NCBI GenBank assembly: GCA_041389885.1
Contig: JAWKRB010000013.1
Span: 1-64,000, forward strand
Origin: JAWKRB01 sp041389885
GTDB taxonomy: Bacteria > Myxococcota_A > Polyangia > Polyangiales > Ga0077539
Reading direction: 5' to 3'
DNA length: 64,000 bases
The notes under the pieces are model-generated. The model did not search any database. It worked only from the letters and a program-made list of their open reading frames with translations, and was not told the origin of the DNA. The position numbers and the translations under genes were made by a program. Within the stretch, counting starts at the first letter, position 1. Every line of letters starts with the position of its first letter. This document shows positions 56,909 through 64,000 of this stretch, piece after piece.

Positions 56909-58568
56909 TCCCGTTCGCGCGCCGAAGCTCTCGGGCGCGGCGCTGAAGGCCATGGTCGCCGCCATCGAGTCGCCCCTCGGGGCGCCGGTGATCGACCAGA
57001 TCCTTCGAGACTCGGGCTTCGAGCGCTTTCGCGGGGCCGACCCTGGGAGCGCGTCGCCGATGCAGTTCCCCCTCCCGCGGCCCGAGGTGGCGCCCGCGGT
57101 GACCGAGCGAGAGGCCTTGTGCGACAAGGTCTTCGACGCGCCCGCGGTGCCGGTCACGGCGCCCCTGGCAACGGTGCGCGCGATGCGCGAGGCGTACCGC
57201 GACGGCGCGTCGCCCGCCGAGACCCTCGCGCGGGTGCACGCCGCGGTCGACCGCTTCGAGGCGAGCGAGCGCATGGGGTTCTTCATCGCGCGGCACCCCG
57301 ACGAGGCGATGCGCGACGCCGAAGAGAGCGCGCGTCGCTGGCGCGAGGGCGAGGTCCGCTCGGCCCTCGAGGGCGTGCCGGTGGTGATCAAGGACGAGGT
57401 CGACGTGGCCGGCTACGCCACCACCCTCGGCACGAAGTTCTTGCGAGAGAGGGCGATGCACGACGCGACGATCAGCGCGCGGCTGCGCGCGGCGGGCGCG
57501 GTGATCGTGGGCAAGGGGAACATGAACGAGATCGGGATCAACCCGATCGGGCTCAACCCCCACTGGGGCGCGTGCCGCAACCCCTGGGACCGCGGGCGCA
57601 TCACCGGAGGATCCTCGAGCGCGAGCGCGGCGGTGGTGGCCGCTGGAATCGCACCGATTTCCATCGGCGCAGACGGGGGTGGCTCGATTCGAATTCCCGC
57701 GGCGCTCTGCGGCATCGTCGGGCTCAAGGCGACGCACGGTCGCGTGCCCGAGACCGGCGTCCCCGCGCTGTGCTGGAACGTCGGTCACGCGGGTCCGATG
57801 GGTCTCACCGTCGACGACGTCGCGGCGTGCTACGCGGTCATCGCGGGCGACGACGGGCACGACACGGCGTCTCTGGGCCAGCCGTCGCCGACCCTCGAAG
57901 GGCTCTCGAACGCCGACCTGCGCGGGCTCCGCGTGGGGGTGTGCCGCCCGTACTTCGAAGACGCCGACGCCGACGTGGTCGCGCGCTGCGAAGAGGCCCT
58001 GCGCGCGCTCAAGGACGCGGGCGCCGAGGTGCGCGAGGTGCCGCCGCCGGAGCTCAACTCCGTGCTGTGGTCCCACGCGGTGATCATCTTGTCGGAGATG
58101 CGCACGGCGATGCTGCGGCACCTTCGCGAGGGCAGCGCGCGCTTCGCCCTCGACTCGCGCACCAACCTCGCGATCGCGTCGCGCTTCACCGCCACCGACC
58201 TCGTTCACGCGATGCGCCACCGCCACCGGATCACCCGCGAGACCCTCACCGCGCTCCGTGACGTCGACGTGATGCTGACGCCCACCACGGCGATCACCGC
58301 GCCGCTCATCCCCGAGCACGCGCTGCCCGATGGCGAGTCGAACCTCCCGGTGGTCGACGCGCTCATGCGCTTCGTGCGCGTCGCCAACCTCACGGGGTGC
58401 CCGGCGATCTCGGTGCCCGCGGGCTTCGACCGCGCGGGCATGCCCGTGGGCGCGCAGCTCATGGGGCGCCCCTGGGAGGAGCACGCGCTCCTTCGCGCGG
58501 CGCGGGTGATCGAGGCGAGCGTGGCGCGTCGCACGCCCGCGCATCACAGCACGGCGCTGCTGGGGTGA
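56889..58568 (+). CDS. Amidase-signature (AS) family hydrolase
   Basis: A 559-residue amidase. The Ser-Ser-Lys triad is clear: Lys in GVPVVIKDEVDVAG, the cis-Ser in GADGGGSIRIPAALCG and the nucleophile in GRITGGSSSASAAVVAAG. The N-terminal 130 residues are longer than in GatA and recall fatty-acid-amide-hydrolase-like enzymes. The ATG lies inside the end of the protease gene. Substrate unknown. It closes the overlapping gene chain begun at 54641. Confidence 0.93.
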   Translation: MSTYRRDPVRAPKLSGAALKAMVAAIESPLGAPVIDQILRDSGFERFRGADPGSASPMQFPLPRPEVAPAVTEREALCDKVFDAPAVPVTAPLATVRAMREAYRDGASPAETLARVHAAVDRFEASERMGFFIARHPDEAMRDAEESARRWREGEVRSALEGVPVVIKDEVDVAGYATTLGTKFLRERAMHDATISARLRAAGAVIVGKGNMNEIGINPIGLNPHWGACRNPWDRGRITGGSSSASAAVVAAGIAPISIGADGGGSIRIPAALCGIVGLKATHGRVPETGVPALCWNVGHAGPMGLTVDDVAACYAVIAGDDGHDTASLGQPSPTLEGLSNADLRGLRVGVCRPYFEDADADVVARCEEALRALKDAGAEVREVPPPELNSVLWSHAVIILSEMRTAMLRHLREGSARFALDSRTNLAIASRFTATDLVHAMRHRHRITRETLTALRDVDVMLTPTTAITAPLIPEHALPDGESNLPVVDALMRFVRVANLTGCPAISVPAGFDRAGMPVGAQLMGRPWEEHALLRAARVIEASVARRTPAHHSTALLG

Positions 58569-58575
58569 AGACCGC

Positions 58576-59087
58576 TCACTCCACGCGCTGACAGGTCTCG
58601 TCGCAGCCGTCTCCCGAGCGGGTGTTCCCGTCGTCGCAGCGCTCGCCCGCGTCGAGGTAGCCGTCGCCGCAGCGGGGCGCGCGGCAGTCGGGCCGACACG
58701 CCGCGGGGACCACCCGGTGCTCGATCACCACGGGGCTCGTGCGCGCGAGGGGGCGCGCGCTTCCGTTGCGGTCGATGTAGCGCGGCGCGGTGATCCCGGT
58801 GCGGTAGCTGCCTTCGGCGACGACGCGCCAGGGGGCGCTCCAGGGGAGCCGCGAGAGGGCGCCGCCGTCCGTGTTTCGAACGAACTGTCAGCGCCGCCGG
58901 CCGCTTCGGTGACCGCGACGGCGCGACCGAAGGAGGGGACGACGCTGCGGGCTCCCGCACACGAAGTTCGGCGCGCGAGGACGCGCACCTCGGGAGTGCG
59001 GAACGGGCCTGGTCGATGTACCGGGGTGGGCGCGGCGGCTCGCCCGCTGCGAGGCGGTGCGGGCCTCTGGAGCCTGCGCGCATTCAC
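58576..59087 (-). pseudogene. Remnant of a Cys-rich disulfide-repeat protein
   Basis: The minus-strand end reads RNTDGGALSRLPWSAPWRVV, APRYIDRNGSARPLA, then CRAPRCGDGYLDAGERCDDG and SGDGCDETCQ. This is the myxobacterial disulfide-repeat signature. An in-frame TGA lies just before the first segment, and upstream sense appears in another frame (FRTPEVRVLARRTS). No signal peptide is found before the divergent cupredoxin gene, so only the 3' part of a gene with at least one frameshift is present. Confidence 0.55.
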
Positions 59088-59124
59088 GGCAGACGAAGGG
59101 CCCGCTCTTTGCGAAACTCGGCGC

Positions 59125-60105
59125 GTGGGAATCCTTCATCGAACCTTCGCGATCATTGCGGTCACCCTCGTCGCGGCGTGCTCCGACGACGCCGCCATCA
59201 CCGACGCCGCCATCACCGACGCGGGCACAGCCGACGCCGCCATCACCGACGCCGCCATCACCGACGCCGCCATCACCGACGCGGGCACGGCCGACGCGGG
59301 CACGGCCGACGCGGGCACGCTGGACGTGGCTTCGCGAGACGTCAACGACCAGGACCGTCACGCGGTCGACGTCGTCACCGACACGGGCGTCACCGACACG
59401 GGTGTCACCGACACGGGCGTCACCGACACGGGCGTCACCGACACGGGCGTCACCGACACGGGCGTCACCGATGCAGGGTCCTCGGACGCTGCTTCGACGG
59501 ACACCGGCCCGACGGACGCGGGGTGCAGCAACACGATGACCGACAACAACAACTGCGGCGGCTGCGGGCGCGTGTGCTGCGCCGGAAACGTCTGCGCCGT
59601 AGGCATGTGCGTGAACGCTTGCCCCGCCGGGCAAACCTCGTGTCCTCCCGCCACGCCCCCCGTCGGCTGCTTCGGCGGAGGCGTCTGCCGCGACCTGCGA
59701 AGCGACGCCGCCCACTGCGGCGCGTGCGGCAGCGCGTGCCCCACGGGTCAGACCTGCGTCGACGGCGCCTGTCAGACGCCCTTCACCGCGCTCGCGCCCT
59801 GCAACGTGCCCGGCGACTACACCACCGGCAACACCGTGACCTTCGGTGGCACCTTGGGCTCTGCGTACCAGCCCCGCTGCCTCACCGTGCGCCTGGGAGA
59901 GTCGGTCATCTTCTCGGGAAACTTCGCCGGCCACCCCCTCATGCCCTCCACCCGAGGGACGAGCAACACGCCCATCACGCGCACCGCGGCCGGGGTCACC
60001 AACACCATTCGCTTCAGGGGCGTCGGGTACTTCCCGTACTTCTGCGAGTTCCACGGGACCGACAGCGGGAGCGGGATGGCGGGCGTCGTGCGCGTGGTGG
60101 AGTGA
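59125..60105 (+). CDS. Cupredoxin lipoprotein with Stig1 modules and repeat linker
   Basis: A 326-residue protein. The lipobox TLVAAC is followed by a low-complexity linker of AAITD/AGTAD and VTDTG repeats (to about residue 125), then Stig1-like Cys modules (NNCGGCGRVCCAGNVC, CRDLRSDAAHCGACGS, CPTGQTC). A C-terminal plastocyanin-like domain follows, with type-1 copper ligands: His in SGNFAGHPL, then Cys, His and Met in YFPYFCEFHGTDSGSGM. It should carry electrons or bind copper at the outer surface. The start is GTG. The next gene overlaps its stop. Confidence 0.82.
   Translation: MGILHRTFAIIAVTLVAACSDDAAITDAAITDAGTADAAITDAAITDAAITDAGTADAGTADAGTLDVASRDVNDQDRHAVDVVTDTGVTDTGVTDTGVTDTGVTDTGVTDTGVTDAGSSDAASTDTGPTDAGCSNTMTDNNNCGGCGRVCCAGNVCAVGMCVNACPAGQTSCPPATPPVGCFGGGVCRDLRSDAAHCGACGSACPTGQTCVDGACQTPFTALAPCNVPGDYTTGNTVTFGGTLGSAYQPRCLTVRLGESVIFSGNFAGHPLMPSTRGTSNTPITRTAAGVTNTIRFRGVGYFPYFCEFHGTDSGSGMAGVVRVVE
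59191..59325 (+). repeat. Nine 15-bp tandem repeats encoding AAITD/AGTAD
   Basis: Units alternate between GCCGCCATCACCGAC and GCGGGCACGGCCGAC, all in frame, encoding the lipoprotein's flexible linker. Confidence 0.9.
59374..59478 (+). repeat. Seven 15-bp tandem repeats encoding VTDTG
   Basis: The unit is GTCACCGACACGGGC, with one synonymous change and a divergent last unit (VTDAG). It is in frame, so copy number changes would only alter linker length. Confidence 0.92.
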
Positions 60106-60767
60106 CGGCGGTGACGCGGTACGAGGTTCGCGACACCGAAGACGCCCTCGAATCGCTCGCCCTGGTCGACCGCGCGCGAGACGCCGTCGTTCACGTCGCC
60201 CCCGCCCGCGGGGCGATGGTCACCTGCTTCACCGTCGCCGACGAGCCCGTGCTCTAACTCGACGACGCCACCCTCCGCGACCCGACGAAGAACGTGCGCG
60301 GCGGCGTGCCGCTGCTGATGCCCATCGCCGGGAGGCTCGACGACGACCGCTACGCTCTCGGCGACCGCGCCTTCGCGATGAAGCAACACGGCTTCGCGCG
60401 AAACCTCCCCTGGTCCGTCGCGTCGCGCGCGACCGTCGACGCCGACGCCACCCGCGCGTGGGACAACGCCGCGAGGCGCGCGGTGGAGTTCACCGGCCTG
60501 CCTTCGCTGGGCGAAGGGGAGGTGGACCTGCACCTCCTCGACGCGCGCGCCACGCGCACCACCCTCCGCCGACCCGGCCTGCGCGACGTCGAGGTCAGCT
60601 GGAGCGACGCGCTCCCCGTGCTGGTCGTGTGGACGCTCCCCGACAAGGACTTCGTCTGCGTCGAGCCCTGGAGCGCGCCGGGCAACGCCCTCAAAGAGGG
60701 CCGCGCGCGGTGGGTGCCCGAGGGCTCCACCGCCGCGTGGAGCCTCTCGTTCCGCGCGGCGCGCTGA
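60102..60767 (+). pseudogene. Aldose 1-epimerase-family mutarotase with stop codon and internal deletion
   Basis: The frame from GTG (60102 or 60111) encodes ALESLALVDRARDAVVHVAP and RGAMVTCFTVADEPVL, then an in-frame TAA at 60256 where relatives have Tyr. It continues in the same frame with LDDATLRDPTKNVRGGVPLL, MKQHGFARNLPWSV and VDLHLLDARATRTTLRRPG, then LPVLVVWTLPDKDFVCVEPW. About 60 residues between LPWSV and the ATRAWDN segment are missing compared with the family, including the FHPYF-like catalytic His region. With both defects it is almost certainly non-functional. It overlaps the cupredoxin stop. Confidence 0.75.
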
Positions 60768-60925
60768 AGGGCGTCGGCCCTCGCCCGCGGGCCATGTCCT
60801 GCGGTCCACGCCCCGTGTGGGGAGCGGGCCACGGGCGGCCCGCGGACCGGCGCTTCGCGGGTCCAAGGCGCGGGCTGGAACGGATCGTGATGGGCGAGCT
60901 GGACCCCCAAGGAAGAAGGTCGCCC

Positions 60926-62227
60926 ATGCGCAACACCCTGCTCGCTTCGCTGCTCGTCGCCGTGCTCGCCCCCGCCTCTGCCCTGGCCCAGCAGGCCCGT
61001 TGTGACTGCGCGGCGACGGCCTGTCTCCCCGCGGGCCCGGGTGAGGCGAGCCTTCGCGGGCGCCTGGTGCAGTCGGAGGGCCGCGACGCGAACGGTCGCC
61101 TGGAGCGCTACCTCGCGGTGGAGCCGTCGTCGCCCGTGTGCGTCGAGCTGCCCTCGCAAGAGGGCGCGACGACTCGCCCGGTGACCTCGCCGCGGCTCCA
61201 GCTCGTGGTGCTCGACCCCGCGCTGCGCGCGCAGCTCCAGGCCGGTGTTGGGAGGGAGCAGACGCTCCGCGGGGTGGTCCTCGAGCAGCTCACCGCGCAT
61301 CACCACACGCCGCTGCTGCTCGACGCCCGCGCGATGGCCGAGCCACCGCGCGCCCCCGCCGCGCGCTGCCAGGCCGATCGCGTGGAATGCCTCCGCGAAG
61401 GGCTCCCCGCGCTCACCCGCGCGATGGCCGAGGTGCCAAGGGCGCCGGAGCAGGCGCGCGCGATCCTCGGTGAATCGCGGGCGCCCTCGGCGCGGGTGTG
61501 GGCGGCGTACCTCGCGCACCACGCGGGCGACGACGCGGCCGCCGAGACCGCCCTCGCGGCGCTCGCGCGCGACGGCGAGACTCCCACCCTCGACGCGGCG
61601 GTCACCGCGCCCGCCGACCGCGCGCTGCGACTCGCGCGGGAGCACGCGGAGTTGCTGGGCGACGACGCGATGGCCCGGCTCCCCTGCGCGGTCTTCGCCT
61701 GGGACCCTGCGTCCGCGGCGCGTGCGTTCGGCCCGATGCACGGCTCGACCCGCGACGCGCTGATGGCGCCCTTCAAGCAGCGCTGCGTCGCCGAGGCGCT
61801 CGCGGGGGCGCTGTCGTCGTCCGAGCGCGCGCGGGTGAGCACCGCCGTCGACGCCGTGACCCGCGCGCTCTTTCGCCAGTGGCCGCGCCCCGCCGACGGC
61901 ACGATCTGGACGATGGTGGCGATCTCCGCCCGCGAGGCGCTCACCGATCCGCTGCTCGGCGTCGAGGGCGATCCCCTTGCGGCGCAGGACGCTGCCGCGC
62001 GCGCGGTGGTCGAGCGCATGGCCCAGGAGTCTCCCGCGTCGCTCTCGCGTCTCGCCGCGTACCGCAGCGCGGCCGAGGGGAGGGTGGGCGCGATCGCGCG
62101 CGGCATCTGCGCGGTGTGGCGCGCGCGAGGGCGCACGATCAGCTCGGGTGAGTGTCGACGGCGCGCGTACACGGCGACGCTCAGCGCGTTCACGGTCTGG
62201 GTGGGCGCGAGGCAGGGCATGGAGTGA
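60926..62227 (+). CDS. Secreted protein with DUF4431-like domain
   Basis: A 433-residue protein with a signal peptide (LLASLLVAVLAPASALA-QQ). Residues 40-140 read LRGRLVQSEGRDANG, AVEPSSPVCVELPSQEG, LRGVVLEQLTAHHHTPLLLD, which is the DUF4431 pattern with its HHHT motif. The remaining 290 residues are helical, Ala/Arg-rich and TPR-like (WAAYLAHHAGDDAAAETALA) with several Cys. The ATG follows AAGGAAGAAGG. Function unknown; DUF4431 proteins are periplasmic. It is convergent with the gamma-glutamyltransferase gene. Confidence 0.72.
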   Translation: MRNTLLASLLVAVLAPASALAQQARCDCAATACLPAGPGEASLRGRLVQSEGRDANGRLERYLAVEPSSPVCVELPSQEGATTRPVTSPRLQLVVLDPALRAQLQAGVGREQTLRGVVLEQLTAHHHTPLLLDARAMAEPPRAPAARCQADRVECLREGLPALTRAMAEVPRAPEQARAILGESRAPSARVWAAYLAHHAGDDAAAETALAALARDGETPTLDAAVTAPADRALRLAREHAELLGDDAMARLPCAVFAWDPASAARAFGPMHGSTRDALMAPFKQRCVAEALAGALSSSERARVSTAVDAVTRALFRQWPRPADGTIWTMVAISAREALTDPLLGVEGDPLAAQDAAARAVVERMAQESPASLSRLAAYRSAAEGRVGAIARGICAVWRARGRTISSGECRRRAYTATLSAFTVWVGARQGME

Positions 62228-62236
62228 GGGCCCGCG

Positions 62237-62305
62237 CGGTCGCGCGGGGTGGGCCCGCGGCGTGGGTTCACCTCACCCCTTCAAGTCCCTGTAGAAGCGC
62301 GGCTA
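62237..62305 (-). repeat. TAG-anchored dispersed repeat, copy 2
   Basis: The reverse complement of this stretch starts at the TAG stop of the gamma-glutamyltransferase gene and continues CTACAGGG, TTGAAGGGG and GTGAACCCACGCCGCGGGCC, matching 24923-24990 almost base for base over the core. Both copies have the same orientation relative to the gene they follow. Confidence 0.7.
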
Positions 62306-64000
62306 CCGCCCCGCGGGGCGTCCGCCCTTGCGCGGGTCGGTCGCGGCCTCGAGGCGCACGGCGTCGCCCTCGCGCACGATGCGAATGGCCTGCACCACCG
62401 CGCCGTAGCGCAGCGGGGTGACCTCGTGTCCCCGCGCGCGCAGGTCGGCCTGCACGGCCTCGGGCACGTCGGCCTCGACGCCCATCGACTCGGGCGACGC
62501 GGCCTGGTGCACCCGCGGGTGCGCGACGGCCTCGCCCACGGGCGTGCGCATCACCATCGCGCGGTAGGCCACCTGGGTCACGGCGGTGACGATCCGCGTG
62601 CCGCCGCTGCCGCCCACGCAGAGCACGGGGCGGTCGCCCTCGAACACGAGGCTCGGGGTCATCGTCGACACCGGACGTCGCCGCGCGCCGGCGAGGTTCG
62701 TGGTGCTCGCCTGCGGGCCCGTGGCGTCGGCGGCGGGGGGCGAGGTGAAGTCGTCCATCTCGTCGTTGAGCCAGAAGCCGCGCACGCTCACCCCCGCGCC
62801 GAAGGGGATGTTCACCGTGGTGGTCACGCTCGCGACGTTGCCCTCGGCGTCGACCACGCAGAGGTGCGAGGTCCCCGTGCCCGGAGGCACCGCGGCGGGC
62901 GCGGGAGACTCGGGGAGCGGGAGGTCGTAGTCGCTCGACGGCCGCGCGCGCGCCATGTCGAAGCGCGCCGCCCGCGCCGCCGTGCGCTCGGGCGCCATCA
63001 GCGCGTCGATGGGCACGTTCACGAAATCAGGATCGCCGAAATACCGCGCGCGATCGAGGAACGGGCCGCGCCACGACTCCGCGAGCGCGTGCACCACGTC
63101 GGGCTCGGAGCGGGGGTTCCAGCGCTCCATCAGCGCGAGGCTTGAGAGCATCGTGAAGCCCCCGGCGCTCTCAGGGGGCGCGGTGACAAAGCGGTACCCG
63201 AAGCGCTCGGCCGTGAGGGGCTGGCGCTCGACCACGCGGTACGCGCGCAGGTCGTCGGCGGTGATCACCCCGCCGATGCCCGCGGCCGCGCGCACGATCT
63301 CGTCGGCCACCGCGCCCTGGTAGAAGTAGTCGGCGCCCTCGCGGCCGAAGGCGCGAATCGTCGCGGCCAGCGCGGGGTTGCGCACGGTCGACCCGGCGAC
63401 CATCGCCGTGCCCTCGGCGTTGAGAAAGGTGCGCCCCAGGGGGTCGCGGCCCAGCGCCGCGGCGAAGCGCCCCGAGATCGCGGCCATGTGCTCGCTCGGG
63501 GTGAAGCCCTGCTCCGCGAGGCGGGCGGCGGGCTCGACGACGCGGGCGCGGTCGAGACGTCCGAAGCGATGGAGCAATTCGTCGATGCCCCTGGGCTCGC
63601 CGGGCACGCCGATGGTGGGCCCCATGGGCCTCGGGGGACCGCCCGGGGTGAAGCGCTGGATCGCGTTGGGCTGCAGGGCCGCCGGCGCGGTCTCGCGAAA
63701 ATCGATGAAGGTCAGCGTGCGGTCGCTCGCGCGGTAGTACAGCGCGAAGCCGCCCCCGCCGAGCCCGCTCGACGCGGGGGAGGCGACCCCGAGGGCCAGC
63801 ATCGTCGCGGCGGCGGCGTCGGCGGCGGTGCCCCCGGCGGTGAGCACCTCGGCGCCCGCCCGCGAGGCCTCGGGGTGATCCGCCGCGACGGCGAAGCGCG
63901 CGAAGGTCGCCGTCGGCGTCTCCGAGAGCCGAGGGGCTTCGACGGGCGTCGCGGCGGTGTGGGGCGGGGTGACCGGGGCGGAGCTGCGGCACGAGAGCAG
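62303..64000 (-). CDS. ggt: Gamma-glutamyltransferase family lipoprotein (5' end beyond window)
   Basis: At least 565 residues of an N-terminal-nucleophile hydrolase that cleaves gamma-glutamyl bonds such as in glutathione. The large-subunit part has AGGTAADAAAATMLALGVAS, SSGLGGGGFALYY and FIDFRETAP. Autoprocessing occurs before the Thr in PPGTGTSHLCVVDAEGNVAS. The small subunit ends with MTPSLVFEGDRPVLCVGGSG and RKGGRPAGR. The last visible upstream residues, LLSC followed by RSSAPVTPPH, look like a lipobox, so only a few codons are missing at the right edge. The stop is TAG, inside a dispersed repeat. Confidence 0.92.
   Translation of the reverse strand: MLSCRSSAPVTPPHTAATPVEAPRLSETPTATFARFAVAADHPEASRAGAEVLTAGGTAADAAAATMLALGVASPASSGLGGGGFALYYRASDRTLTFIDFRETAPAALQPNAIQRFTPGGPPRPMGPTIGVPGEPRGIDELLHRFGRLDRARVVEPAARLAEQGFTPSEHMAAISGRFAAALGRDPLGRTFLNAEGTAMVAGSTVRNPALAATIRAFGREGADYFYQGAVADEIVRAAAGIGGVITADDLRAYRVVERQPLTAERFGYRFVTAPPESAGGFTMLSSLALMERWNPRSEPDVVHALAESWRGPFLDRARYFGDPDFVNVPIDALMAPERTAARAARFDMARARPSSDYDLPLPESPAPAAVPPGTGTSHLCVVDAEGNVASVTTTVNIPFGAGVSVRGFWLNDEMDDFTSPPAADATGPQASTTNLAGARRRPVSTMTPSLVFEGDRPVLCVGGSGGTRIVTAVTQVAYRAMVMRTPVGEAVAHPRVHQAASPESMGVEADVPEAVQADLRARGHEVTPLRYGAVVQAIRIVREGDAVRLEAATDPRKGGRPAGR

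Noticed and set aside
59191..59478. Short regular repeats considered as a CRISPR array
   Set aside because: The units are 15 bp, contiguous without spacers, and in frame within a lipoprotein gene.

Overview
The window is one stretch of a very GC-rich (about 70 percent) bacterial chromosome. The gene content points to a myxobacterium-like member of Myxococcota, probably the Polyangia/Sandaracinus side. The signs are secreted Cys-rich lipoproteins built from Stig1-like repeats, two proteins ending in MYXO-CTERM-type sorting tails, Ser/Thr kinases with N-terminal zinc ribbons, an AgmX/PglI-type lipoprotein, and Asp-Ala-rich spacers behind lipoboxes. This assignment is inferred from protein style; no rRNA or tRNA gene was found.

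Layout, left to right. 1-6.6 kb: the end of a giant Stig1-repeat lipoprotein, an M15-type peptidase, a small conserved protein, and tesB coupled to an unknown 400-residue protein. 6.6-14.1 kb: a cytosolic Ser/Thr kinase, a vWA lipoprotein, a DTW-domain protein, an SDR, an AlkX/YcaQ glycosylase and an SRPBCC protein. 14.2-24.9 kb: a penicillin-acylase lipoprotein, a membrane Ser/Thr kinase translationally coupled to a tandem cNMP-like protein, uvrC, and an AgmX-like lipoprotein. 24.9-25.5 kb: two repeat elements. 25.5-35.7 kb: an AAA+ activator lacking GAFTGA, a histidine kinase/NtrC pair, arsM, guaA, a PEGA lipoprotein, a CLC transporter (probably F-type) and a DNRLRE/MYXO-CTERM protein.

35.7-43.7 kb is an accessory island of lower GC. 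It holds two copies of an inverted-repeat element and a roughly 3.1 kb nest of decayed IS4-like and IS1182-like sequence. It also holds two near-identical copies of a two-gene module (A, then B) whose second gene keeps a Gly/Cys-rich N-terminus and then changes completely. The first copy of B is followed by a one-base-overlapping partner gene. This modular cassette is the most novel item in the window. The island's right edge adjoins a truncated membrane-protein gene and an indel-riddled Ser/Thr kinase gene.

45.9-64 kb returns to ordinary chromosome: a nidogen-like MYXO-CTERM protein, hpt with a TPR protein and a NUDIX hydrolase, a protein with duplicated HTH/receiver-like halves, a Cys-rich lipoprotein and a RegB/RegA redox two-component pair. 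Divergent from RegA is a chain of overlapping genes (YtkA/FixH-like lipoprotein, outer-membrane barrel, 34-residue membrane protein, CPBP protease, amidase). Then come a cupredoxin lipoprotein, a broken mutarotase, a DUF4431-like secreted protein and a gamma-glutamyltransferase running off the right edge.

Caution: many genes, including essential guaA, carry isolated one- or two-base indels in GC runs while all catalytic motifs survive. That pattern looks like sequence error rather than decay. Coordinates of frameshifted genes are therefore those of the whole locus.
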